A stretch of DNA of 64,000 nt from JAVBMU01 sp031552185 (GCA_031552185.1 JAVBMU010000025.1:24521-88520); one strand, 5' to 3'; shown: positions 50,538-58,828, counted from the stretch's first letter. Made by a program: numbers and translations. Notes: a model not told the origin generated them from the letters alone.

Positions 50538-50594
50538 CCACCGGCGCCGGGCGGGCGGGTGGCCGGGCGAGGTGACCCGGCGGGCGGTGGCCGC

Positions 50595-51704
50595 TCAGAG
50601 CCGGACACCGACCAGCACCGGTTCGGGGTCCAGCACAATCCCGAACGTTTCGCGCACCCCCGTCCGGATCGCCCGCGCCAAGTCCACGATGTCGGCGGCG
50701 CGGGCGGTGCCGCGATTCGTCAGGGCGAGCGTGTGCCGGGTCGACAGTCTGGCCGGACTCTGTGGCCCCCGCAGACCGAAGCCCTTGGCGAAGCCGGCCT
50801 GCTCGATCAGCCAGGCCGCCGATGTCTTGACCGCGCCCGGCCCCGGATCGGGGACCCGACCGGCGTCGGGGACCGGCCAGCGCGGGGCGCCGGGCGGCAC
50901 GAGTGCCGCCCGGTCGGCGGGCAGGATCGGATTGGTGAAGAACGAACCCGCCGACCATCGGTCGTGGTCGGGCGCGGCCGGATCGTCGACCAGCATGCCC
51001 TTGCCGGCCCGAAGCTCCAGGACGGCCCCCCGGGCCTCGGCCGCGGGCACCCGGGTGCCGAGGTCGACGCCGAGGCGCGCGGCCAACTCGGCATAGGCGA
51101 TGGGCGCGGACAGCGAGCCGCGCCGGGTGTGGAAGACGACGTCGAGCACCACGAACCGAGGGGTCGGATCGGCCGGCGTCGTCGACCGCTTGAGGATCGA
51201 GGTGCGATAACCGAAGCCCAACTCCGCCGCCGTGAGGGTCCGCACACGGCCCGCCGCCCGGTCCCAGGTCCGCACCGACGCCACGATGGCCGCCGCCTCC
51301 TGACCGTACGCGCCGATGTTCTGCACCGGCGCGGCGCCGACGGTGCCAGGGATGCCGGAGAGGGCCTCCAGGCCCGCCCACTCGGCGTCGATCGCGTGCC
51401 GGACCAGGCCGTCCCAGTCCTGCCCCGCCGGCGCCCGGAACTCCGCGCCGCCGCAGCCGTCCTCGCTGATCGGTTCGACGCCGGTGCGGACATCGCGCAC
51501 CACCAGGCCGGCAAAGCCCTCGTCGGCGATCAGCAGATTCGAGCCGCCGCCCAGAACCAGCAAGGGCTCGCCGGCGGCGTCGGCGGAGCGCACCGCTTCG
51601 ATGAGGGCGGCCTGCGTCTCGGCCTCGACATAGCGCGCGGCCGGACCGCCCACGCGCAGGGTGGTCAGGTCGGCCAGCGTGGTCAGGTCGGCGAGCGTGG
51701 TCAC
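50595..51704 (-). CDS. murB: UDP-N-acetylenolpyruvoylglucosamine reductase
   Basis: MurB reduces UDP-GlcNAc-enolpyruvate to UDP-MurNAc in cell-wall synthesis using FAD and NADPH. The 369-residue protein has TTLRVGGPA, LVLGGGSNLLIAD, the FAD-binding GIPGTVGAAPVQNIGAYGQE, the catalytic SAGSFFTNP Ser and the end EPVLVGVRL. The N-terminus repeats ADLTTL two and a third times (TLADLTTLADLTTLRVGG) because of an 18-bp DNA duplication. GTG start at 51704. Confidence 0.95.
   Translation of the reverse strand: MTTLADLTTLADLTTLRVGGPAARYVEAETQAALIEAVRSADAAGEPLLVLGGGSNLLIADEGFAGLVVRDVRTGVEPISEDGCGGAEFRAPAGQDWDGLVRHAIDAEWAGLEALSGIPGTVGAAPVQNIGAYGQEAAAIVASVRTWDRAAGRVRTLTAAELGFGYRTSILKRSTTPADPTPRFVVLDVVFHTRRGSLSAPIAYAELAARLGVDLGTRVPAAEARGAVLELRAGKGMLVDDPAAPDHDRWSAGSFFTNPILPADRAALVPPGAPRWPVPDAGRVPDPGPGAVKTSAAWLIEQAGFAKGFGLRGPQSPARLSTRHTLALTNRGTARAADIVDLARAIRTGVRETFGIVLDPEPVLVGVRL
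51661..51703. repeat. 18-bp tandem duplication at the murB start
   Basis: Units gtggtcaggtcggccagc (51661-51678), gtggtcaggtcggcgagc (51679-51696) and a partial third copy encode the repeated ADLTTL at the MurB N-terminus. Confidence 0.9.
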
Positions 51705-51713
51705 CCCCGCAGC

Positions 51714-51968
51714 CTAGATGAGTGACTCCGAACTGCCGCGGGTCGGCACGTGGGGGTCGCCGGGTTTGCGCCGCTTGTTTCGCCGCGAAGACCGCAACGA
51801 ACCACGGGTTCGGCGTCGGAGGATGCTTCGGCGGCCGGGCTGCCGGGCTCTGTCTCGCGCGTTGCCGGGCTCTGTCTCGCACGCTGCAGGCCTCTGTCTC
51901 GCGGGCTGCCGGCGGCGGGCAACTCGTGACGGTCGGCGCGCCACCGCAATTCGGAATCACTCGGCTAG
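51714..51968. repeat. Inverted-repeat-bounded segment (MITE-like) between murB and the MFS gene
   Basis: Near-identical ends face each other: GAGTGACTCCGAACTGCCGCG (51720-51740) and, on the other strand, GAGTGATTCCGAATTGCGGTG (complement of 51942-51962). Each is flanked two bases out by CTAG (51714-51717 and 51965-51968). The enclosed DNA has no gene but includes a 22-bp tandem array. A solo copy of the end sequence occurs at 54717-54737. Confidence 0.6.
51841..51906. repeat. 22-bp tandem array
   Basis: Three units of 22 bp (TGCCGGGCTCTGTCTCGCGCGT and two variants) run head to tail at 51841-51862, 51863-51884 and 51885-51906, with a fourth partial copy. Non-coding. Confidence 0.9.
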
Positions 51969-53239
51969 AGGTCGTTCCCGGTGGCGGTTCGGTCCGCTGG
52001 AGCCGGCGGACGCAGCGCGGGGACGAGCAGCAGGCCGACGACGATCGGCACCGCGATGACGGCCAACGCATGCCGGTAGCCGACCGCACTCGCCAGCACG
52101 CCGATCAGCGGCGGCCCCGCCAGGAAGGCGGTGTACCCGATGGTGGCGATCACGCTCACCCGCACGGCGGCCCGCGCCGGCTCGTCGGAGGCCGCGCTCA
52201 TCCCGACCGGGAAGCCGAGCGCCGCGCCCAAGCCCCAGCAGACCACGCCGACGAGCGCCAGCGGCAGCCACGGCGCCGTGGTGAACAGCGCCAGGCCCGC
52301 CAGCGCGACGACGGACAGGCCCCGCAGCACCACGACCCGGCCGAACCGGTCGAGCAGGCCCGTGCCGAGCAGGCGCATTCCGGTCATCGCGGTCAGGAAC
52401 GTGGCCAAGGCCAACGCGCCGACGGCCTCCTTGGTGTGGAATCCGTCGACGACGGCGAGGCCCACCCAGTCATTGGCGGCCCCCTCGGTCAGCGCCGCCG
52501 CAAGAACGACGACGCCGATCAACAGCGTCCGGGGCTCGGTCCACGCCGTCAGCGCGGCCCGCGCGCCCCGACCCGCCCGGGAAGGTTCGACGGCGATGGC
52601 CGGGTCGGCATTCAGGTCCGGCCCGGCGCCGCCCGCCCGGCCGTCGGACGGCAGGAAGAATCGCACCGCCCAGCAGACCGCCACGGCACCGACCACGACG
52701 GTCCCGGTGATGCTCCATTGCACCGTGACCCCCAGCCAGGCCACGACGGCGGCCACCCCGGCGCCCGCCACCGTGCCGAACGAGAACATCGCGTGGAACC
52801 TCGGCATGATGGCGCGGCCGAGCGCTCGCTCGACGACGGCGCCCTCGATGTTCATCGCGGAGTCCCAGACCGCGGTCCCGATCCCGGTCAGGATCAGGCC
52901 CGCCCGGACCACCCACGGCTCGCCCAGGCCAACCCCGGTCGCGGCGAGCACCATGCCCGCGGCGTTGAGGATCGTGAATCCGGCGACCGACCGCACCGCC
53001 CCGATCTGCTCGACGACGATCCCGGACAAGGGCAGGGCCACGACGGCGCCGGCGGCCACAAAGAGGAGCAAGACGCCCATTTGCGACTCGGAGAAGCCGA
53101 GGGCGTCGCGGACGGCCGGCAGGCGCGCCGCCCAGGAGGAGAAGTGGAATCCGTTCACGAAGAACACCGCCGCCACCGCGACGGCGGCGGCGCGGACACC
53201 GTGGACGCGCGCCGTGTCCGGCCGGAGCGCGCCGGTCAT
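51965..53239 (-). CDS. MFS transporter
   Basis: The 424-residue protein has about twelve membrane segments, starting VRAAAVAVAAVFFVNGFHFSSWAARLPAVRDAL, a pattern seen in YbjJ/FucP-like sugar or drug transporters, with IGAVRSVAG after helix 3. The ATG at 53239 is the first start that keeps only transporter-like sequence; no clear ribosome binding site precedes it. Two LacI-type palindromes and a divergent LacI gene upstream suggest sugar-linked control. The stop codon lies in the inverted repeat at 51965. Confidence 0.88.
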   Translation of the reverse strand: MTGALRPDTARVHGVRAAAVAVAAVFFVNGFHFSSWAARLPAVRDALGFSESQMGVLLLFVAAGAVVALPLSGIVVEQIGAVRSVAGFTILNAAGMVLAATGVGLGEPWVVRAGLILTGIGTAVWDSAMNIEGAVVERALGRAIMPRFHAMFSFGTVAGAGVAAVVAWLGVTVQWSITGTVVVGAVAVCWAVRFFLPSDGRAGGAGPDLNADPAIAVEPSRAGRGARAALTAWTEPRTLLIGVVVLAAALTEGAANDWVGLAVVDGFHTKEAVGALALATFLTAMTGMRLLGTGLLDRFGRVVVLRGLSVVALAGLALFTTAPWLPLALVGVVCWGLGAALGFPVGMSAASDEPARAAVRVSVIATIGYTAFLAGPPLIGVLASAVGYRHALAVIAVPIVVGLLLVPALRPPAPADRTATGNDL

Positions 53240-53257
53240 GCGGCGACCCACGCGCAA

Positions 53258-53271
53258 TCGAAACGCTTCGA
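53258..53271. promoter_or_regulatory. LacI-type operator 1
   Basis: TCGAAACGCTTCGA is a near-perfect palindrome with a CG centre, the form recognised by LacI-family proteins. It is 19 bp upstream of the MFS start. Confidence 0.65.
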
Positions 53272-53291
53272 CTCGCCCGCGGATCTCCTGG

Positions 53292-53305
53292 TCGAATCGA
53301 TTCGA
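53292..53305. promoter_or_regulatory. LacI-type operator 2
   Basis: TCGAATCGATTCGA is a perfect 14-bp palindrome with a CG centre. Its centre is 34 bp from operator 1, so two dimers could bind between the divergent MFS and LacI genes. No other feature was found in the 278-bp gap. Confidence 0.7.
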
Positions 53306-53517
53306 GGCATGCCGACTAGTCTTACGGGAGAGCGGCGGGGCAGTCAATCGGGCGGCCGCCAACGGCTGCGGTTCGGCCACTCGAAACCGACCGAGACGGA
53401 CAAGATCGGCTCGGGCGACCGAGCCCGGGACCGGACGAGCCGGCGCCGGGCCGACCCAGGCCGGGGACCGGGACGGACCCAGCCGGGACCGATCGAGAGC
53501 GACCGCGAGGGGAGACG

Positions 53518-54702
53518 ATGGCCGCAGCGCGCCGACCGACCCTTGCCCGCGTCGCCGAACTCGCCGGCGTCTCCGTCTCGACGGCGTCGCTCGCCTTCTC
53601 GGGCGCGGGACCGATCACACCCGACACTCGCGGCCGGGTCCTGCAAGCCGCCCGCCAACTTGGCTACGCCGGTCCCAACCCGCTCGGCCGGCAACTGCGC
53701 TCCGGGCGGTCGGGCATCGTCGGCGTCGTCATCGGCGACCAACTCGCCCGCGCGTTCTCCGACCCGGTCGCGATCCCGGTCCTCGACGGGCTGGTCTCCA
53801 CGTTGGGTGAGCACGGCCTCGGCGTCCTGCTGATCCCCGGAGTACCGTCGCCGGATCCCTCCCGGAGCGTCGACCCGCTGATCGAGACCGCGGCGATGGA
53901 CGTCGCGGTGCTGGTCTGGGGCATCGGCGCGAGTGACGCGACGTTCGACGCGCTGTGCCGACGCGGGGTGCCGGTGGTCATCGGCGAGGGACGTCGGGTG
54001 CCGGGCGTGCCGCTGGTCGGGGTGGACGATGCCGAGGGCACCGCCGCCGCCGTCGAACATCTGCTCGCCCTCGGACACTCCCGGATCGCCGAGATCACCC
54101 TCCCGCTGGACCAGTCCGGGCGGAGCGGGCCGCTCGACGGGGCGCGGCTCGGGCAGGTGCAGCGGGCGCCGACGGCGCATCGCCTGCGGGGCGTGCGGGC
54201 GCGCGTCGAACCGGTCGCCAGTTGGGAGGCGGAGGCGTCGCTCGTCGAACAGGGCCGGGCCGGCGCGCTCGCCCTGCTCGCCGGCCTGCCGGCGGGGCGG
54301 CCGGCGCCAGGGCCGGAGCCGGCGGGGCGGCCGGCGGTTGCCGGGCCGACCGAACCGGGGGCCGAGCCGGCGCCCGGGCCGGGCGAAGCGATCGCGGACC
54401 GGGCCGGGATGCGCCCGACGGCGATCGTGGCGCACTCGGACCTGCTCGCCGCAGGCGCCCTGTTGGCCGCCCGGGACCTCGGCCTGCGGGTCCCCGAGGA
54501 CCTGTCGATCACCGGCTTTGACGGGCTCGACCTGCCGTGGCTCGCGCCGGACGTGCTGACGTCCGTGCATCAGCCGCTGGAGGAGAAGGGCGCGGCGCTC
54601 GGCCGCGCCGCCATCAATCTCCTGGCGGGCGAGGAGCCCGAGGTGGTCACGCTCGGCGTCCGGCTCGTCGTCGGCTCGACGACGGGACCGGCACCGCGGT
54701 GA
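53518..54702 (+). CDS. LacI family transcriptional regulator
   Basis: The 394-residue protein has the N-terminal helix-turn-helix TLARVAELAGVSVSTASLAFSGAGPITPDTRGRVLQAARQLGY with the hinge helix GRQLRSGRSG, then a periplasmic-binding-like ligand domain (62-390). Inside that domain, residues about 257-298 form a Pro/Gly/Ala/Glu-rich insert encoded by repeated DNA. AGGGGAG precedes the ATG at 53518. It is divergent from the MFS gene and probably represses it; the ligand is unknown. Confidence 0.93.
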   Translation: MAAARRPTLARVAELAGVSVSTASLAFSGAGPITPDTRGRVLQAARQLGYAGPNPLGRQLRSGRSGIVGVVIGDQLARAFSDPVAIPVLDGLVSTLGEHGLGVLLIPGVPSPDPSRSVDPLIETAAMDVAVLVWGIGASDATFDALCRRGVPVVIGEGRRVPGVPLVGVDDAEGTAAAVEHLLALGHSRIAEITLPLDQSGRSGPLDGARLGQVQRAPTAHRLRGVRARVEPVASWEAEASLVEQGRAGALALLAGLPAGRPAPGPEPAGRPAVAGPTEPGAEPAPGPGEAIADRAGMRPTAIVAHSDLLAAGALLAARDLGLRVPEDLSITGFDGLDLPWLAPDVLTSVHQPLEEKGAALGRAAINLLAGEEPEVVTLGVRLVVGSTTGPAPR

Positions 54703-54716
54703 CTCCCGCGCTGGAC

Positions 54717-54737
54717 GAGTGATTCCGAATTGCCGCG
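54717..54737 (+). repeat. Solo copy of the murB-MFS terminal repeat
   Basis: GAGTGATTCCGAATTGCCGCG, differing at two positions from 51720-51740, lies 15 bp after the lacI-type gene stop. No inverted partner is seen nearby. The rest of the 181-bp gap to padR holds the padR promoter. Confidence 0.7.
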
Positions 54738-54827
54738 CTCGGACGCGCAGAGTCGCGACAGCCGGGCGTCGTCGCGAGGTGGTGCGTACCAGTGGACCGG
54801 ACCGCATACCCGGCATGATCGAATAGT

Positions 54828-54856
54828 TTGACAGATACAGTACCGGCGCCCATCAT
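54828..54856 (+). promoter_or_regulatory. padR operon promoter
   Basis: TTGACA (54828-54833), a 17-base spacer and CATCAT (54851-54856) form a likely promoter 28 bp before the padR start. The surrounding DNA is unusually AT-rich for the window. Confidence 0.65.
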
Positions 54857-54883
54857 GATCTCCATGAGACAGAGAAGATCGCC

Positions 54884-55237
54884 ATGACCGCGCCGAACGC
54901 GCTGTCATCGGACCTGCTGCGCGGCCATACGGACACGATCGTGCTGGGCATCCTGCGCCGGGGCGACAACTACGGCTTCGCCATCTACAAGGAGATCCTC
55001 GGCGCCACGGACGGCGAGTACGAGCTCAAGGAGGCCACGCTCTACGCCTCGTTCCGGCGTCTGGTCACCGACGGCTGCCTGGAGGCGTACTGGGGCGACG
55101 AGTCGCAGGGCGGGCGCCGCAAGTACTACCGGATCACGGAGGCCGGGCACGCCACCTACCGCCGGAACAAGGCCGCCTGGGACCATGCCCAGCGCATCAT
55201 CAACCGCCTCCTGACGGACAAGGACGACGCATCATGA
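54884..55237 (+). CDS. PadR family transcriptional regulator
   Basis: The 117-residue winged-helix protein reads HTDTIVLGILRRGDNYGFAIYKEI, ELKEATLYASFRRLVTDGCLEAYWG and GGRRKYYRITEAGHATY, the PadR pattern. It is the first gene of a two-gene operon with the membrane protein at 55234, overlapped by ATGA. PadR proteins usually repress their own operon in response to membrane or chemical stress. Confidence 0.94.
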   Translation: MTAPNALSSDLLRGHTDTIVLGILRRGDNYGFAIYKEILGATDGEYELKEATLYASFRRLVTDGCLEAYWGDESQGGRRKYYRITEAGHATYRRNKAAWDHAQRIINRLLTDKDDAS

Positions 55238-56193
55238 CCGTGACCGAGTTTGTGGACCACCTCTTCGCCGGCTACGCGGCCACGCCCGAACTGGCCGACT
55301 TCAAGGCCGAGGTCCTGGCCAACCTCAATGACCGCATTGCCGACCTCGAGGCCGGCGGCGCGAGCCCCGCCGAAGCCCTCGCCCGCGCCCAGGACGAACT
55401 CGGCGACATCTCCGACCTGGCCCAACAACTGGCCGGCCGCCGCGCGCAAGACGTTTTTGCCTCGATGTACCTGCGCCAGAGGGTCCGGCCGACCACCGCT
55501 CAACTGCTCAGTTACATTCTGGCGGGCACCGCCGTCGTCGCCGGCCTCACCCTCGTCGCCGTCGGGCTGATCATGCCCTGGCCGATCGGGGTGGTCGCCG
55601 TCGTCGCCGTCGTCCTGCTCGCCCTGCCGATCGGAGCGGCCACCGCGGTCGCCCTCACCCAGGAGACCACCAACAACATGCCCATGCGCCAGGGGCGGGC
55701 GCTGGCCTACGGCACGGGGGTGTTCCTTATTCTGGCCGGGCTGGGAGTGGCCGGCGTCCTGCTGACCGACGCCGCCGACCGCTGGGTCGCCGCCCTGGCG
55801 GTGGGGCTGCCGCTCGTCGTCGGCGGCACGGGGCTACTCACCTTCCTCGGGGTCACCCAGACCAACCGGAAGAAGCCGTGGCTGCGCGCCCGGATGGAGC
55901 AGGACCAGCAAGCCGCATCGGCGTGGCAGCCGGGCAGCGAATCGGACGAACGGTGGGCCCGCTTCGGCGTCTTCAACATCGCCCTGTGGCTGACCGCGAC
56001 GGCTCTGTTCGTCCTCGGCGGGTCCGTCTTCGGCTTCCGGTACTCCTGGGTCGTTTTCCTGGTGGCCATCGCGGGCACGATGCTTCTGGTCGGCTGGGGC
56101 CTGAAGGGTTCGCTCACTGCGGCGCAGGTCGGCACCAGTGCGAGTGCCCCCGCCGACGACGGTCCGGTTTCCCGCGCGCCGGCCGCGCGCTGA
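55234..56193 (+). CDS. Membrane protein with HAAS/permease-prefix-type N-terminus
   Basis: The 319-residue protein starts with a small helical domain (1-70, with ADFKAEVLANLNDRIADLEAGGASPAEALARAQDELGD) like those on PadR-linked membrane proteins, then about eight membrane helices (from LLSYILAGTAVVAGLTLVAVGL to VVFLVAIAGTMLLVGWGL). It is coupled to padR, and the pair probably forms a sensor-repressor or regulated transporter unit. No transport signature is visible. Confidence 0.88.
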   Translation: MTVTEFVDHLFAGYAATPELADFKAEVLANLNDRIADLEAGGASPAEALARAQDELGDISDLAQQLAGRRAQDVFASMYLRQRVRPTTAQLLSYILAGTAVVAGLTLVAVGLIMPWPIGVVAVVAVVLLALPIGAATAVALTQETTNNMPMRQGRALAYGTGVFLILAGLGVAGVLLTDAADRWVAALAVGLPLVVGGTGLLTFLGVTQTNRKKPWLRARMEQDQQAASAWQPGSESDERWARFGVFNIALWLTATALFVLGGSVFGFRYSWVVFLVAIAGTMLLVGWGLKGSLTAAQVGTSASAPADDGPVSRAPAAR

Positions 56194-56210
56194 ATCGAAG
56201 GCGGGACGGA

Positions 56211-56259
56211 AAACCCGGGGCGAGACCCGGCGCAGCGCGCCGGGTCTCGCCCCGGGTTT
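56211..56259. terminator. Bidirectional terminator
   Basis: A perfect 23-bp stem (56211-56233 with 56237-56259) closed by a three-base AGC loop starts with AAA and ends with TTT. It lies between the convergent PadR operon and hadB, so it can serve both strands. Confidence 0.88.
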
Positions 56260-56289
56260 CGTGGTGCGTGGCTGCGGGATGCGGGGTCG

Positions 56290-56793
56290 TTACCCGGCGG
56301 CCAGGCGGACGACCGCCTGCGCCTTCCCGAGCACCCGGGTCCCGGCGCAGTCGACGGTGAGGTCGATCCGGGCGGTGCCGGCGACGGGGTCGATCGCCCC
56401 GACCGTCGCGGTGATCCCGAGCGTCGCCGCGCCGGTGGCCGGCACGGGAACCGGCCGGGCGAAGCGAGTGCCGTAGTCGACGACGGCGGTCGGGTCGCCC
56501 GCCCAGTCCTCGACGACGGCGATGGCCGCGCCCATGGTGAACATGCCGTGCGCGATCACCCCGGGCAGCCCGACGCCGCGGGCGAAGTCCTCGTTCCAGT
56601 GGATCGGGTTGAAGTCGCCGCTCGCGCCCGCGTAGCGCACGAGCCGGGCCCGGTCGACCTCGACCGTCCGGGTCGCGACGACGTCGCCCAGGGCAAGATC
56701 CGCGAGCGCCGGCCGCCGCCGGGCGCCCACGCTGCTGCCGGCGCCGTCGGCGGACGCGCCGCCGACCTGCCCGCTGGTTGCCTGCGAACTCAT
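56290..56793 (-). CDS. hadB: MaoC-type dehydratase, HadB-like
   Basis: The 167-residue hot-dog protein has the hydratase motif ASGDFNPIHWNEDFARGVGLPGVIAHGMFTMG, with the catalytic Asp and His. It corresponds to HadB, the catalytic subunit of a (3R)-hydroxyacyl-ACP dehydratase heterodimer in fatty acid elongation. It overlaps hadA by four bases. The extended N-terminus (1-30) is Ser/Gly/Ala-rich. Confidence 0.88.
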   Translation of the reverse strand: MSSQATSGQVGGASADGAGSSVGARRRPALADLALGDVVATRTVEVDRARLVRYAGASGDFNPIHWNEDFARGVGLPGVIAHGMFTMGAAIAVVEDWAGDPTAVVDYGTRFARPVPVPATGAATLGITATVGAIDPVAGTARIDLTVDCAGTRVLGKAQAVVRLAAG

Positions 56794-57260
56794 GCGTCGG
56801 CCCCCCGGATCGCGAGGGTGGAGGTCACCGTGGAGACCGGCACGGGCGGGCCGTCGGCGGCGCGCGCCGCGATCTCGGCCCGGGTCGTAACGAAGGCGAT
56901 GCCCGCCCGCTCCGTGATGGATTCGACACGCACCACCGTGACCAGTTCGTCGCCCGCGACGATCGGACGGTGGTGGATGAAGCGCTCGTCGGCGTGGACC
57001 ACCCGCGAGAAGTCGATGCCGGCCTGCGGGTCGGCGATGTACGCGGCCTCGGCCCGCTGCGCGACGATCACCGCGAAGGTGGTCGGCGCGACGACGTCGG
57101 CATAGCCCGCCGTCCGCGCCGCGTCGACGTCGCGATGGATCGCGTGCTCGGCGCCGACGGCGGCGGCGAACTCGCGGATCTTCTCGCGACCGACGGCATA
57201 TGGTTCACCGGGCGGATACTGGCGACCTACGTACTCGAGGTTGACCGTATTGGCAGTCAC
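56790..57260 (-). CDS. hadA: MaoC N-terminal-type dehydratase, HadA-like
   Basis: The 156-residue hot-dog protein reads YPPGEPYAVGREKIREFAAAVGA, VVAPTTFAVIV and DERFIHHRPIVAGDELVTVVRV, the pattern of the substrate-binding HadA/HadC subunit. It lacks the catalytic pair and works with HadB. It lies 31 bp downstream of rpmG, as in many actinobacteria. Confidence 0.88.
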   Translation of the reverse strand: MTANTVNLEYVGRQYPPGEPYAVGREKIREFAAAVGAEHAIHRDVDAARTAGYADVVAPTTFAVIVAQRAEAAYIADPQAGIDFSRVVHADERFIHHRPIVAGDELVTVVRVESITERAGIAFVTTRAEIAARAADGPPVPVSTVTSTLAIRGADA

Positions 57261-57291
57261 GGCGGCGACGGCGTGGTGGCCGGAGCGGGGA

Positions 57292-57462
57292 TCAGCGGGT
57301 CTCGCGATGCGAGGTGTGCTTGCCGCAGCGCGGGCAGAACTTCTTCAGCTCCAGGCGGTCCGGGTCGTTGCGGCGGTTCTTCTTGGTGATGTAGTTCCGC
57401 TCCTTGCAGTCCAGGCAGGCGAGCGTGATCTTCGGGCGGATGTCCTGCTGCTTGCTTGCCAC
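57292..57462 (-). CDS. rpmG: 50S ribosomal protein L33, zinc-binding form
   Basis: L33 is a 50S protein near the E site. The 56-residue reading is MASKQQDIRPKITLACLDCKERNYITKKNRRNDP onward to KKFCPRCGKHTSHRETR in type, with two Cys-x-x-Cys knuckles (CLDC and CPRC), so it is the zinc-containing form. The start is GTG at 57462. It stands between hadA and tRNA-Met. Confidence 0.95.
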   Translation of the reverse strand: MASKQQDIRPKITLACLDCKERNYITKKNRRNDPDRLELKKFCPRCGKHTSHRETR

Positions 57463-57542
57463 GGTCCTGGGCCACCTCTCGCGCCGGGGGCGCTTCGTAC
57501 GATCCGAGCCGCGCAGCAGTCGCCGCGCGCATGTCCTGTTGG

Positions 57543-57616
57543 TAGCGGAGGCGGGGATCGAACCCGCGACCTCACGATTATGAGTCGTGCGCTCTAACCA
57601 TCTGAGCTACCCCGCC
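57543..57616 (-). tRNA. tRNA-Met (CAT)
   Basis: The complement starts GGCGGGGTAGCTCAG and has anticodon loop CTCATAA (anticodon CAT) and T-arm GGTTCGATCCC. The 3' CCA is encoded at 57540-57542. It lacks initiator features, so it is elongator Met; a lysidine-type tRNA-Ile is the alternative and is less likely next to rpmG. Confidence 0.93.
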
Positions 57617-57681
57617 GCGCGTGATGCGAACGTGCGAGGCCGTGTTGCAGTCTTCCAGCCGCACGGCCTCGCATCACCACG

Positions 57682-57754
57682 AGCCCCGAAAGGGAATCGA
57701 ACCCTTGACCTTCTCCTTACCATGGAGACGCTCTGCCGACTGAGCTATCGGGGC
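57682..57754 (-). tRNA. tRNA-Thr (GGT)
   Basis: The complement folds with acceptor GCCCCGA/TCGGGGC, D-arm GCTCAGTCGGCAGAGC and anticodon loop ATGGTAA (anticodon GGT). The CCA end is not encoded. Confidence 0.95.
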
Positions 57755-57987
57755 AGCGCGGAAAACTCTACACGGACGACCGCCAGGTGCGAAATCGAAT
57801 CCGCGAGCCGCTCGCCGCGGCACCGCGCGAAACCCCTGGCCGCCCGCTCGGGAGGGCCGCCGGCGCGCCGGACCGGCACCGCCCACCGGGGCAAAACCAC
57901 CGCCGCGCCGGTCCGAACCGACCGCTGTGCACAATTCCACCCGACCGGGGTTGCCCCCCGGTCCTCCCGTGCGTCTAGGCTCATCCC

Positions 57988-58566
57988 ATGGGTGCCAGCA
58001 CACTCGCCGCGGCGGCCGTCGACGTGCTCCGTGGCGCAGGGATCCCTCTCGAGGCCGGGCTCAAGACTGCGCAGCTACGCCGCGTGGAACAGGCGCACGG
58101 CTTCCGGTTCAGCGCCGTCCACTGGGCGTTCCTGCGGACGGCGCTGCCCGTCGGCGCCGCCTGGCCGGACTGGCGCGACCCCGACACCGTGTCGCTGCGC
58201 GACGCCCTCGCGCGGCCGGTCGAGGGCCTGCTCGAGGCCGTCGGGCGGGGCACGTTCTGGGCCGATGGCTGGGCGCGGCGACCGGCCATGGACGCGGAGG
58301 CCGTCATGGCGGCCCGCTACCGGCTGATGGCCGTCCCGCGGCTGCTCCCGCTGCGGGCCGGGCGATACCTGGCCGCGGGGCAGCAACCCAGCACCGCGCC
58401 GGTCTTCGCCGTCGACGGACCGCAGGTCCGCTACGCCGGCGCCGACCTCCTGCACTGGGCCCGGCGCGAGTTCGCCGCGGCGGGCGACCCCGAGGAGACC
58501 CCGGGCGAGAATCGCATCAGCTTCTGGTCGGACCTCGCCGAGGGCCGGCGCGTCGAGCACCGCTGA
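57988..58566 (+). CDS. Hypothetical protein, SMI1/KNR4-like
   Basis: The 192-residue protein has the pattern seen in many actinobacterial proteins of this group: a helix, then LRRVEQAHGFRFSAVHWAFLRTALPVGAAWPDWRD, a helix-turn segment and FWADGWARRPAMDAEAVM, followed by LLPLRAGRYLA. This resembles a divergent SMI1/KNR4 fold. No catalytic motif is visible, and its role is unknown. It is flanked by tRNA genes on the other strand. Confidence 0.8.
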   Translation: MGASTLAAAAVDVLRGAGIPLEAGLKTAQLRRVEQAHGFRFSAVHWAFLRTALPVGAAWPDWRDPDTVSLRDALARPVEGLLEAVGRGTFWADGWARRPAMDAEAVMAARYRLMAVPRLLPLRAGRYLAAGQQPSTAPVFAVDGPQVRYAGADLLHWARREFAAAGDPEETPGENRISFWSDLAEGRRVEHR

Positions 58567-58630
58567 CCCCACAGCGAGACTGCAAAGACGCGGGACATCC
58601 TCGATGTCCCGCGTCCGTCGTTCGTAGTGG

Positions 58631-58711
58631 TGGCAGGTGAGGGATTCGAACCCCCGTAGCTCGCGCAACTGATTTACAGTCAGCTCCCTTTGGCCGCTTG
58701 GGTAACCTGCC
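58631..58711 (-). tRNA. tRNA-Tyr (GTA)
   Basis: The complement is a class II tRNA with a long variable arm, acceptor GGCAGGT/ACCTGCC, anticodon loop CTGTAAA (anticodon GTA) and an encoded 3' CCA at 58628-58630. Confidence 0.95.
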
Positions 58712-58828
58712 CTGTGCTGTTGTCGCCCGTCATGTCCGTCCGGGCCAGGTAACCATACAGCCCACCGGCGCAGTCGCGAAATCGGAATCCGAACTCGCCG
58801 GACGAGCGGCCCGGGGTCCACCTACGCT

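Noticed and set aside
57543..57616. Initiator tRNA-Met
   Set aside because: The acceptor starts with a G-U wobble pair rather than the unpaired C1-A72 type, and the anticodon stem lacks three G-C pairs in a row.
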